Below the pieces are notes generated by a model. The model saw nothing but the letters and a program-made list of their open reading frames with translations. It did not search any database and had not been told where the DNA came from. A stretch of DNA of 64,000 nt from Saposhnikovia divaricata. Lineage: Eukaryota > Streptophyta > Magnoliopsida > Apiales > Apiaceae. The position numbers and the translations under genes were made by a program. Location: assembly GCA_036435485.1 (NCBI GenBank), contig CM071596.1, forward strand, positions 135,185,001 to 135,249,000, in the 5' to 3' direction. Of the stretch, positions 22,873-34,214 are shown piece after piece (position 1 is the stretch's first letter; each line of letters starts with the position of its first letter).

Positions 22873-25288
22873 GGCAACTTCCCATCGATCTTTCCACCGT
22901 CCTCTTCCTTCATGGAGTGCCCTTTCATCTTCCCGACGCTCTTTTAGCGGAAAAACCCCACTTCCGATCACCGCCGGCGACATGAACAAACCCCCCATTT
23001 CTTCGTCGACCAAGTTGGATCCGACCCGCGAGATTATATGGTCCAATGAAGCTACAAAAACGCTTATAGAAACCTGGGGTGATAAGTATAAGGAACTTAA
23101 TCGTGGTAGTTTGAAGCAAACGCACTGGCAACAAGTCACCGACGTTGTCAATCACCGGCACGCCGGTGAGTTTTTGTGTACGGACGTTCAGATTAAGAAT
23201 CGGATTGATACTGTTAAGAAGAAGTATAAGAAGGAGAAAATCAGGGTTCTTGAATCCGCCGGAAAATATGTGTCCAAGTGGCCGTTTTTTGATTTTCTTG
23301 ATTTTTTGATAGGAAGTCCGTCTCCGGAGGGGGAAACGGGGAAACCCACTTGCCGGAGAGGGAGAAAAATGAGTTTTCCGGCGAGTCTTGAAATTCCGGT
23401 GGGTCGCCGGAGTAAGCGGCCGGCGCCGGAATCGAATGTTTTGTCGAGGGATGGGGATGTGGGGAGGAGGAAGTTTGAGGCAATGGCGGAGGTGGCGGCG
23501 AAGATTGTAGCGGAGGAGGCTGAGGAAGGTGGCGATGGGGAGATTGAGAAGGTAGCGGAGGCGATTGAGAAGTTTGGGGAGAGGTATGAGAGAGTCGAGA
23601 GGGAGAAGATGGATCGCATGATTGAGTTGGAGAAGCATAAGATGAAGTTAGCTATTGATTTGAATGTGCAGATTATGAATTATGTTTCGGAATTGAGGAT
23701 GAAGGTTGATAGGAATGAGGAAGCTGGAGTAGTGGACGATGAGAAAGGTATGAATTGTTTTTGTGTTTTGTGTGGATTTGAATGCTATGATCTTGTTGCA
23801 TATTTGTTATTTGAGTGTTTTTTTTTTTTTGCTAAATGGTTATTTGAGTATATTATACTATTATGGAAATCACATTCGGTGAGTTGAGTTATTTGTTGAT
23901 GATGTTATCGTTGTGCTTGTTTGTGGTCTTGGTGACGAGAAAAAGACGATGAAGGATGTTAAAGTTGTTTATTTTGATGCTTATGTATAACCAGGTTTGA
24001 TTTACCTTTAGAAGGAGAAGATGATACATGTTATGCATTTTTCTTTCAATGGAGCTCAATTTTGTAGAATTTAAGGAAATGGTTTGATAAGCTCTATGGT
24101 TCTAGATAGTTATGCTTCTGCTAGAGGATCTATATTGTGGATTATTTGATGTAATCTTTCTATATTTGTGATCAGTTCACCTATAAAGTTTATGTTTTCC
24201 TTTACAAATTTGATGTAATCTTGTTGAGTCCAAATATTATCTTGATGGTGCATGATTAGAAAATTAGTAATCTACTGGCATTGTCAGTTGATTGGCTTGG
24301 TTGCTATGTGGTTTCACCTTAGAAACTTACTATGCCTCTTGCAGAAGTGCCATATTATTGTGCCTCTTGCATTAGTGTTTAACTTTGATGGCATTTACAC
24401 CGTTTAAATAATCCCCTTATTTGGCTAATATATACTCCTAAGGACTTTTTTCTGAAGGAAATGCAATTGCATAACTGATGCTTAAGCATAAAATTGTTTG
24501 TAGTACCTTGTGGTTGTTGATCTTGTGTACTCGGGGGAAGATGAATGTAATTGCATTGTAAACTAGATTATTGTTAGGTTGCCAAAGAGAGGTGTCATCC
24601 TTTCATTTTATATTTCAACTTCCTTGTGCATCACTCTAAAATTTAGGCTTTAGAGCATTACATGTGTCATCTCTTGTTCGTCCTCTTCTACCTAACATGA
24701 ACAATGCTCTTCCAGTCCAAAAATTAGATATACGTTGAAAATATTGGTTTTGGAGTGTATTTTTTTTTTTATTTAATCTGAAATTTTAATTAGTCGGCTC
24801 TTGAGAGTACTAAACTAGATAGGATAACTACTGCTACTTTGATGTATAAATAATAAACTTAAAACCTATCTCAAATTTTTTTGATGTCTAAACTTTAAAA
24901 CCTCTCTTTGATCTTGAAATCCTGTATATGTTACATGTAAAGTGCATGTCAAAATAGTGTATCTTAATTTTATTTTATTTTAAATATTAAAATTAACCAA
25001 GGATTAGAATGCTTTATTGGAGCTATGAAGGTTTCTCGCTTGAGTACGATCTTCCTGCCCAAGTGGAAATATCAAAAACTTCTGGCATGTCTCTAATATT
25101 CTTTAAACATCTAACTTTTTGTTGCTAACTTACATCTTCTGATTTCACTGCATGCAAAATCTAGATCAGTGTACTGGAATCTAATATCATTTCTTTGTTG
25201 AAGTCATTCCTGATTTATACTTTCAAAGAATTGTATGTTAAGATTTTTTATTTTTATTTTCTAATTTGGAACAGAGAGTAAGCTGTAG
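22871..25288 (+). CDS. Trihelix (GT, SIP1/ASIL-like) transcription factor
   Basis: This is a nuclear DNA-binding protein. The predicted product is 296 aa from exon 1 (22871-23747) and a tiny exon 2 (25275-25288). Residues about 55-145 form the trihelix domain with helix tryptophans at W57, W69 and W86, and a fourth-helix segment ending KWPFFDFLDFLIG. Basic patches follow at about 160-190. A charged coiled coil at about 205-285 suits dimerisation, as in the SIP1 clade. I chose ATG 22871 for its context (ATGGC); ATG 22982 in the same frame is the alternative. The frame would run on past 23747 into hydrophobic nonsense, and a good donor (AAAG/GTATGA) sits there. An acceptor, GGAACAG at 25268-25274, gives five more residues and TAG. 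Exon 1 is GC-rich compared with its flanks. The exact family member is not assigned. Confidence 0.8.
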
Positions 25289-28200
25289 ATGCTGTGATGG
25301 TGGAGCTTGGCGGATCATAGGCGATTCTTATTGAGATCAAATATATTAGATGTCAGCTTTGGTCTGCACATAGATATAGGTATATTTTGTTTGTTTGGAA
25401 AGGAAAGTGCTATAGGAGTCGATCTGCTTAAAGGTGGGTGAAACTTGTTAGTTATCGGATGTCCCCGAAGGGACTGAAACTTGTTAGTTATAGTATACCC
25501 TTATGTTAAACATAGCTGATGACTAGTTGCTCCTTGGATAGTATACTTTTTTAAGTATATGAAAGATAGATCATCAATGTCGATTGTTCTGCTATGAATC
25601 CAATGGATATATGAACATCTTTGTTTTTGGGCAATGATCTGTGAATTGATAGCTATATTCATACTTGCATAGATTTTGTCATAACTAGCATTTATGTTAG
25701 TCTGGACTCTAGAATTTGCTTCTCTTCTATCAGAATTTGTTCTAAGCAAGCATCATGATGGAGGAGTAATCTTTTCATTTTGGACACTTGAGTTGATACT
25801 CTTTTCCAAACCCTCTCGTTCGTCACGGGGAAGTAATGCAGTCAGCTTTATCCGACTCTCCAATTTTCCTGAAAATGAACTTCATAGTGCAAGTTCACCA
25901 GGTGCCACTTGATTTATGTATTTGTGAAAAGATTAAATATGTAAGGTGGAAGAAAACTTGTCAGGTTAGAACTCGATAATAATACTCAGGTAACCACTGT
26001 AGTAATAAACTAGAAAAGCTATGTTTAGAACTCCTTTGATCACTGTAGGGGGCGTTTCATTCATGGTTAATGAGCCCAGTTAGTAGAAATCGGAACATTA
26101 ATCCCATTTGATAGTGTCTGGATTGCAATTTGGTTGCTTGGAATGGGAACCCCATTCCCTCAATGTGGATAAATCAAACCCTCCACACCCCTTGGGATTC
26201 CATTTCATTCCCGATTCTCATTCCCATCATGCATCCAAAACTTCCCCATACTTTCATGCTTTTCTGTGGCTTCCCACAAACGAAGTATTAGCATTTCTTA
26301 GAATCAACTCAGCAAGATAATCGATCTGACCAGGGGTAGGGGTGTAAATGTATATAAATACTTTACTTACACTTAGGTGTTATCTCTAAATCATGTTCAA
26401 AGAAGTCGACCATTGCACAGGTAGTCATCACCCAAGTTGCTACAAGTCGACTTAGACATCCAAGTTATTTATGTAATCAAGTGGGTTCCTTAATATTCTA
26501 GAGCTAATACCAGCATATCTCATCTCAACTCTAGAGACGAATAGAGACCTAATGTGAAGTTGTGTTGTGTGCATCTTCACAATTCACACACATATTCGTT
26601 AGAGTATACGAAACAAGCAAATGCATATATAACAGGCGATCGAAATATTGTTCATGACATACCAAATTCACTTCAAACAGCTTCAAGATATTTTCATTAA
26701 ATCGGTGCAATACAGAATTCTTTTCTGTCTAGCGAGAGCCCTGCCAAGAAATGCCACCAAACCTTGCCCGACGATTAAGCGGATGGCTGGAATCTCAAAA
26801 CGGTAGCAGACAGATTTATTTAGTTGCCATTGATATTAGTTATGGAACTGATAGGAAATGCATTTGCTAAAATGGTGCAGCTTGCCACCACCATTTCAAG
26901 TGCTTTCAAAATATCAGTTGACCTACATTGGCAGCAACTCTCATTTTTTCCCGTGTAACCTGCAAACAAAAAAGAAAACACAGGATCATTCTGTTTTTAT
27001 GCTTTTTACTTTTAATGGAGTAATGGTTCAATAAGACTATGTTATTTATTTAGATTCTTCAATTTGCTTCAAGTATTTGTGTTGTACACACTTGATGCAA
27101 GGACTTCGACACTTATTATAGGCAACATATATGTACATTTTTTAAAATATTGTGCGGTTCAACACTTGGACATGCATCCTTGATCAACATTTCTAGCCGA
27201 GTACGAGTAACATATATTAAGGTGTATTTTTATACACATTCATGGCAAGATAAGCCTACCAGTAGTATGAATGCGATTTATCTTGGTCATGGTTGATTAT
27301 ACAGCAGAAACTACAAAAAAAATCATATACTTTGAAAAACGTACGTCTCCACCGAGACTTACTGGCCCTTTCAGGGGTACATGACGATGCAACTAGACTG
27401 TAAAAAGATGGGATGGGAAATAAGTGACTAGACATCCTCTTGTACAAATTTAGCATCTAGTTTGAGAAACAAATGATCAACTAAAATAGTTTTTCAAAAT
27501 ATTTTTATTATTTAACTTTCTTTTTTTCCCAAGTGCCAACCTAACACCATAGAAAAACTATTCCCCAAAAGCTCTTTCAAAAAAGAAAATAATTTAGAAG
27601 CATTGCGAGGAGTATATAAATTAAAGCATTCAAATTCAAAACTCAAACTTAACATACTAACTGAGAAAGGTACGAAAAGGACTGGTTAGCTGCACGCAGA
27701 CAGTAGCCTAACTTCGAGTACACACGGTTCCTTGTAGATTATTCAAAGAACCAGAAAAACAATATTCTAGATTTTAATCAAGCTGCCTTTGCATAGATTT
27801 TATGCATTAGCGACCTTTTTATCACTCCTAACTTGTTCTTTTTTTTTTTTTTTTGCACATAGTTAGAATACACACTCTGTTACACACGTACATATTTATT
27901 TTTTGTAAGGTTCAAAATCTCGAAATTTTATGAAAAAAAGAAATGAGACATCGCTGGACTAAGAGGTCGTAGATGTCGGTATCCAATTTAAGACCTATTA
28001 TATCATCCTAAATATACATTGACATTACCAAAAATTAGGCTAGATATTCCTGTGGCCTGTGGGGATAGTCAGTAGTATATAATTTAATATATTCTAGAAA
28101 CCACCATGCAAATAGTTGAGGCGCAAGAAAATATGCAGAATCTAACCTTAGTAGGAGCAACATATATATAAACCGACATGAAAATGTGAAAATTTGAATG

Positions 28201-28464
28201 AGTTTCAGAGAATATTTCAGTACTAGTGTCTTTATATACACTGTTTACTAGTACCGTCTATTATTAGTGATGTTCCAGGAATCTTTATGGGCCCTTTTTA
28301 GGAGTAATTAACATCATCATGACTATCATCATTTCAATATACACAAACTTAACAAAAACTACTCTAGAACAAAGTTAATTGAGTAGATTTCAGAAAATAT
28401 AGAGGAAAATTAATTACCATTTTTCCCAAAACATTAGGCAGGTGAAATAAGATGAAGATTGCTA
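25289..28464. other. Intergenic between the two host genes
   Basis: 25289 to about 25900 is probably the 3' UTR and downstream flank of the trihelix gene. No credible full gene is seen. At 26760-26973 the - strand shows a good splice acceptor (TTTTGTTTGCAG, 26974-26985) followed by an open 15-16 codon segment ending in TGA. It resembles the last exon of a gene or gene relic, but I could not find convincing upstream exons; 27256-27456 is a candidate at best. T runs and AT-rich sequence fill 27480-28440. Confidence 0.4.
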
Positions 28465-28962
28465 CTAAATGCCAGAACTTGGCTCATCCTGGTCTTTCTT
28501 GCTAGGAGTAGTCTTCTTCTTTTTCTTCTTGTATGGTATTCCCCTAGCCTTGGCTTGAACCTCCTTCACTTCTCGAAGATGCGAACGAATCGAATCGCTT
28601 GCAAACGGATTAGTTTCGGGTGATCCACCATTTTCTTCGTAGGCTGCTCGAAGCCTTCCGATGAGAGCATCAAGGCTCCCCCAGGCTTGTTTAAGTGGAC
28701 AGGCACAAGGAGCTGGAGGCTCAGGCTCTCCGTAAAATATGCACCCCTGGACATGAACTTTAGTCTTTCCGAACTGATCCAAATATCCAAGAAAGCCATG
28801 TACATGGCTGCTAGTGCACTGTGAGATTGACACTGGTGGCTTCTGATTTCCTAAATACTGACCAAAAGTATTCCAGTCTCTTCGTTTTTGCGATTCGTAT
28901 CGGCTTGGAGTTTCGGCTGATGACGAACCCTCAACAACTTCTTTACCTCTTTCTCTAGACAT
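28465..28962 (-). CDS. LSH: ALOG-domain (LIGHT-DEPENDENT SHORT HYPOCOTYLS) transcription factor
   Basis: This is a plant-specific nuclear regulator of organ boundaries and light responses, 165 aa in one exon, the normal length and gene structure for the family. Residues about 25-145 are the ALOG domain: RRDWNTFGQYL, LDQFGKTKVH, the zinc-ribbon insert with H70, C74, C86 and C88, then QAWGSLDALIGRLRAAYEENG and QAKARGIPY. A run of six lysines (145-150) is the nuclear signal. The short tail and lysine run resemble the LSH7/LSH10 group, but I do not assign a member. Residues 53-60 (HVHGFLGY) depart from the usual HVLDFLRY-like sequence, including Gly where an Arg is normal. A 100-bp ATT repeat lies about 165 bp upstream of the ATG at 28962. 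Confidence 0.93.
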   Translation of the reverse strand: MSRERGKEVVEGSSSAETPSRYESQKRRDWNTFGQYLGNQKPPVSISQCTSSHVHGFLGYLDQFGKTKVHVQGCIFYGEPEPPAPCACPLKQAWGSLDALIGRLRAAYEENGGSPETNPFASDSIRSHLREVKEVQAKARGIPYKKKKKKTTPSKKDQDEPSSGI

Positions 28963-29124
28963 ATTGTGTGAAATTGAAGCAGAAATAAAGAGTGAAAGTT
29001 GCTAAATAAATAAGTAGGGCAAAAGTAATGAGTAGGAGAGGAAATGGAAGAGGAAGAAATGAAATGAGTGTATCACATCAGGGGAAATGTAATGGGACAT
29101 TCAATAAGTTTGTCTTTCTATTTC

Positions 29125-29226
<102 letters not shown>

Positions 29227-29476
29227 GTTATTGTTCAGTCGTACACTAATTTCTCTCCTTTTTTAAATTAGTGACATTGCCATTAAGTCTACGTTACCGA
29301 TGTACCTCTCCAATTTTTATAATGTTTGGTGGAATTTTGAGTTTACCCAATCACATTCTAGTATTTGTGCACCAATGCATATTTATCTTATTTTACGTTA
29401 CACTTTCAAGTAATTTTTTATTTTTCAAAGTACACTTTTAGATAATTTAGAAACTACAAATTATAGATGTAGGTAG

Positions 29477-29992
29477 TGATATGCGTGAAAAATAATTCCT
29501 AAAAACATAATTAATGTTACATTTATTTGCTCATTAATAAGGTCTGAAATCCTAATTGGGCATTAAATTCGCATATGATTGAGCCCTAAGAACAGCCCAA
29601 CTCGAGGACGCCTGGTATATGCTTGTTTCTAATATAGGCCTGATCCACAAACCAGGAACGTTCTAGATTTAAGGGACAAGGAGTAGCCTCCAAGGCACCT
29701 AAATTCGACAAGGAAACAGACTCCTACATGGTAGGAGTATAGAACTTTCCTCAAGCCGGTGACTTGTCCACCAAGTCACCTAACCCTACTACGATTCTAA
29801 GGCTCCCACAGCCTATATAAGGGCCTGACCCCTCAACCTCAAAACTACGTCTTGACTTGATTCTTAACTCTGAGATACGTAGGCATCTTATGAGGACTCA
29901 AATTAGGTCACGAAACACAAGCGCAGTCATTAAAGCACGAAGCTTACGAACCCTAGCCGCAATTTAATAACCCTAATTTTTATTCCACAACA
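29477..29992 (+). mobile_element. Solo LTR (516 bp)
   Basis: It starts TGATATGCG and ends CCACAACA. A perfect 5-bp duplication, GGTAG, flanks it at 29472-29476 and 29993-29997. A promoter-like CCTATATAAGGGCC lies at about 29812-29825, followed by a leader-like stretch, the expected U3-R layout. There is no ORF. I cannot assign the superfamily without an internal region. Confidence 0.8.
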
Positions 29993-29999
29993 GGTAGGA

Positions 30000-30480
30000 A
30001 TGAGCAAAATTAAATATTCAAATTGATAATGAATTTTGGATCGGATATTCAATTTTTCGGATCACTAAAAATCTTATTTCGGTTCCGAATTTGATTTAAC
30101 CATATATTCGAAACTTGGATATCCGCTAAAATTCAGATCGAAATTCAGATAATTCGGATCCAACTTAATTACGTAAAATATATTTTAAATTATAAAATTT
30201 TTGTTATCTTAATCAATTATTGTTAACTTTAAAAATTATAAAGTAACAAGTAGTTTTTTAAATACCAATATTTCATACTTTTATATTTATAAATTTAATA
30301 CTTTTCATTTTATATTTCGGAACGCCATAAGCTATCATTCCAATTCTTAATTAGATTTTTGGAATAATTTCTTATGATATTTGTAATTCAAAATTTTATG
30401 TGGAAAAAAAAAACAATGCTTTTCCATTCACTTTTGTTGAGTATGAAGTACACCTAGATAATACAGAAAGGAGTGAATGT
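30000..30480. other. AT-rich stretch without genes
   Basis: 30000-30180 contains repeated CGGATAT/TTCGGAT words of the kind found in non-autonomous DNA transposon ends; similar words recur at 38660-38790. I could not define ends or a duplication. The rest is AT-rich with no ORF. Confidence 0.4.
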
Positions 30481-30482
30481 TA

Positions 30483-30732
30483 CTCCCTCTGTCCCGGTCA
30501 TTTGTTTACGTTGTTTGGAGAGTGTCTGGCACGCATTTTAAGGTGCATTTTAAGGATAGTTCCATAACATATTTTTAAAATTTTCTTTTTTTGTATAAAA
30601 ATAGAATTGTTCTGTTTTTATACAAAAAAGAAAATTGTAAAAATAAATTATGGAACTATACTTTATATGCACCTTAAAATGCGTGACAGACAGTCTTAAA
30701 ACAATGTAAAGAATCTAATGGGACAGAGGGAG
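30483..30732. mobile_element. Stowaway-type (Tc1/mariner) MITE
   Basis: Terminal inverted repeats CTCCCTCTGTCCC and GGGACAGAGGGAG are flanked by TA on both sides (30481-30482 and 30733-30734). The inner arms (GCACGCATTTTAAGGTGCA and the reverse near 30670) are also complementary, so the 250-bp unit folds into one long hairpin. Confidence 0.92.
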
Positions 30733-30744
30733 TATTTACCAATA

Positions 30745-31750
30745 ATACACCACAAGATTGTAGAAGGGGGAGTTGAATACAATCTTGACAACTTTTCTTT
30801 CAAGCTATTTTTTAGGCTAACAGTTTATGTGAATGAACAGAGCTAATATAAAACAGGTGAACAAAAGAAATATAAATACTCAACAATATTTAAAATTAAT
30901 TTCAGGTTCCAGGTGGAGTTGTTTGATCCACCTGAGATATATATATTGATGAATTAATCTATGAGAAATACCACAGCTAAAGTTATAAAGTTTTACTCTC
31001 AAGAAAAATTAACAATAATAGACATTGTGTTTTCTTAGTGACAAAGCAATGCTACTCTTGAATATATATACCCAAAATTACAATACCTACTAGAAATAGA
31101 ATATTACAGATTTCAAAGATTGGCAGGCATGCATCACCATTCCTTGTCTCCATGTGAGTCAAATTGGTTGATTGTCTTTGATAGAATATTCTTTAATTTT
31201 ATCATCCAATTTGCTTATATAGGGAAGGAATGTTTCTTCTTCTTCGAGGTTCCCAATATCTGGCTTCCATGCACTTTGAAATTCCATCAATCCATGTGAT
31301 TTGTCAGCCATGTTAAGTCACTATCAACTGCTAAGATCAAGATATTATTTGTTGAAGTGATTATCCGTTGAGGCTGTTATCTATTGAAGGTTGATTGCTA
31401 TCCACTGATGAGTATCATCCGTTGGTGTAGATTGTTCATCCGTTGAAGTATCATTTTCACTTATGCAGGATTAAAAAACACAGCAGATTTACAATTAGCT
31501 AACCTACTTTTTACCTCTGTTAATAGTCAACATGACTTATAAAATCTATCAACTATACCTTCAACTGATAGCTTATCCGTTATATTTATAACTGATACCT
31601 TCAATGGATGCTGATAAACATGTCATCCGTTGAACAGCTACAAACTTTGTTATACCAAATATGTTTTAGGTGTTTTGAAATATCATCAAGAACAATATAA
31701 TTCTTAATAGTGAATGTGTTATCAACTTTTCTTCAAAAATCTTAATTGTT
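30745..31750 (-). repeat. Sirevirus LTR remnant with repeated ATCCGTTGA motif
   Basis: On the - strand the sequence near 30757-30790 matches the U5 end of the element 1 LTR: AAGATTGTATTCAAC, a C run, then CTACAATCTT. Further in, ATCCGTTGA-like words recur at 31363, 31415, 31437, 31573 and 31624. A reverse copy at about 31600-31611 (TTCAATGGATG) is paired with 31623-31633. The short motif repeated in both orientations is the same type of array as in elements 1 and 2, but with a third sequence. No coding region is attached. Confidence 0.6.
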
Positions 31751-32950
31751 TGAATCTGTGATTACTTGTGGCTTGAAATTGTATGTTAAATGAAAAGTAA
31801 TGCGAAATGTAAAGAACACACAATATCACTCTAAATCTTATACACTATTAGATTTGCTATAAATTGTGAATACAAGATAGTATTCTCGGCTTCAATTTCT
31901 CAGAGAGATATTCTTGATATTACAATAAAAAATTTAACAATTAAAGATATGAGTCTGTGCATTTAGAGAACATATGCATATCTCACTTTTTACAAAACTA
32001 GTAACAGACAAATTAAAGAGCTAAGTCTGTCTATTCCATTTTGGTGAAAATCTGGTAACATGTGATTTCTTCTTGTTTTGCAAATTGACAAGATCCATTT
32101 CGTTAGCTGCTTTACGTTGAATTTCTCTCTGAACTTTTTTGTAGGCTTGTCGTGTGCACACTACAACAATTGGATCACTACAGGTGCCTTGGTTTGTGTT
32201 GATTTTCTGTCTTGAGAATCTTCTTGAAATTTGTCTTTGACACATTTGAGAATCGGCTAAGTACTTGATTCGAGAACTATTTTTGAATGGCTAGAGATTT
32301 TTGAGTTCTGAATCAAGTCTTTTTGAGATATCGAATGCACTTCTCGAATGAGTCATTTTAATTCTGGAATTCTTGAGATGTTGAATGAGTCTTTTGACTT
32401 GTAAAATTCCTGAGATATCGAATATATCATTTGACTTGTGGAATTCCTGAGATATCGAATATGTCTTTTGGCTTGTGGAATTCTTGAGATATCGAATATG
32501 AGACTTGTACTTCTGGAATCTCTTGACATATCGAATAGAGTGTTTTACTTCTGGAATCCTTGAGATGTCGAATATAGCATTTGACTTGTGGAACTCTCTA
32601 CATATCGACTATGAAACTTCACTTCTAGAATCCTTGAGATATCGAATCTTTGACTTCTCTAGTAGACTAAATTTACTTCTAAAATTTGTACTTAAGCAAA
32701 TTTTCTTTATACTTTAAACTTCAACTGTGGTTGTTGTGCATCCTTCTTCTTTAATCTTGAGGCATGAACCAAGAATCTTCTTTTAAACATTATTATATGA
32801 CTGATTTGTACATTACAGATGAACTTGATGCATAATGTTAATTACAATTACACGACATAAAACTAACAAAAGTGGTTCCCCAATTAAGGGGTCATTTAAG
32901 TAATGCACAACATTATTATAATCATGCAGGTTTGTTATATAGATGAATCT
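31751..32950. repeat. Gene-free stretch with a 44-bp minisatellite (about 32290-32660)
   Basis: About nine degenerate units share TGGAATTCTTGAGATATCGA-like sequence, with the palindromic word GATATC. By analogy with the neighbouring fragment this may be another retrotransposon LTR or spacer array. A 74-codon frame at 32021-32245 (-) has no recognisable domain and I do not call it a gene. Confidence 0.6.
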
Positions 32951-32956
32951 AGACAT

Positions 32957-33165
32957 TAGGGATGGGCATTCACCCCGGCCCGCCCGATCCCGATCCGATC
33001 CCCGCCCCGCTTGGGGCGGGGAATCGGGGATTTTTTCGGGTACGGGCCGGGGAGCGGGGACAATTTTTAAAAAAAATCGGGGAGCGGGCCGGGGCCGGGA
33101 TTTTATGTCTCCCCGGCCCGATCCCCGACCCCCGCCCCGATTCGTCCCCGACTCGATTTCATCAC

Positions 33166-33212
<47 letters not shown>

Positions 33213-33606
33213 CATATATTAATATATACGAATTTCCAATACTTTATATTGGAAATAAAATTATATTTTAATCTTATATGTTTGTCTTTCTAGTAGTTAA
33301 ATAACTTCATTTCCATGTTATTTATAATTGTTTATTTAAGTAATATTTTTTATCTTAATTTAGTGCTTAAAAAATTGTTTCAAACTTGCTAGTTAGTGTT
33401 TAAAATTGTTTACAATGTTATTTTTTGTTTAAAATGAAATTCCCCGATTCCCCGCGGGGATCCCTGTTACCCGTTCGGGCCGGGGACGGGGAATAAAAAA
33501 TAATCCCCGACGGGGATCGGGCCGGGGACAGGGATCGGGTTTAAATTCGGGGATGGGGGCGGGGATAGCACTCCCCGGCCCCGAAGTGCCCCGATGCCCA
33601 TCCCTA
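32957..33606. mobile_element. Non-autonomous hAT element with GC-rich ends
   Basis: The ends TAGGGATGGGCAT and ATGCCCATCCCTA are perfect inverted repeats, flanked by a perfect 8-bp duplication CTAGACAT (32949-32956 and 33607-33614). About 200 bp at each end is very GC-rich with repeated CCCCG/CGGGG words. The centre (33165-33430) is AT-rich with a TA repeat. There is no transposase. Confidence 0.92.
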
Positions 33607-33619
33607 CTAGACATGCCTC

Positions 33620-34210
33620 TATGACTAATAATTTAGTTCTACCTTTCAAATATAATTTTCTAATCTCTTAATAAATCATTTTAAATAATTAATTCTTTTA
33701 TTTTTTATTATTAAAAACCCGCACACCTAATTTGTTTTTATCAATGTTCAGAGTCATCACATTCCATAAAAAACTTATTTATTTTAATAATGTTCGAACC
33801 CTCAAATTTTGTAAAAAAAAAAGTGAGTGGGATACTGCTTTCACCAATAACTTATTGATAAATAATTAATTTATTAGTCATAACTTATTATCTAATTTAA
33901 TATTTTACATATCAGACTATTTTTTCACATCAAAAATAGTTTTTCATGAATAAAAATAGAATTAACAAAATTTAGAATAAAATATAAATGATTACACATA
34001 ATTTTATTGTTAAAAGAATATATATAGGATTCTATAGTGGATTCTATATAATATTTGTTTTTAAAATTTAGATGAGATTTTACTTTATATTTGACATGTT
34101 AAGCTTAATTGTCTTTATAATTTGTGATTTTTATCTTAACAAATTATTATTTATGAAAAATAAAGTATTATGATGATGTTCTGTTTTACAGTGCAACTTC
34201 TATATATATG
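33620..34210. other. AT-rich stretch, nothing recognised
   Basis: Low-complexity AT-rich sequence with no ORF, inverted terminal repeat or duplication that I could see. Confidence 0.5.
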
Positions 34211-34214
34211 TATA

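Noticed and set aside
22831..23638. Several long - strand frames
   Set aside because: They overlap the trihelix exon, whose domain is clear on +; GC-rich sequence leaves the other frames open by chance.
26041..26340. Possible MITE starting GGGGGCGTTTCATTC
   Set aside because: No matching opposite terminus or target duplication could be found.
27256..27456. Small - strand ORF as a gene
   Set aside because: No recognisable domain, no good start context, and it runs through an intron-like T run.
32021..32245. 74-codon - strand ORF
   Set aside because: No known motif; lies in LTR-like debris and is short enough to be chance.
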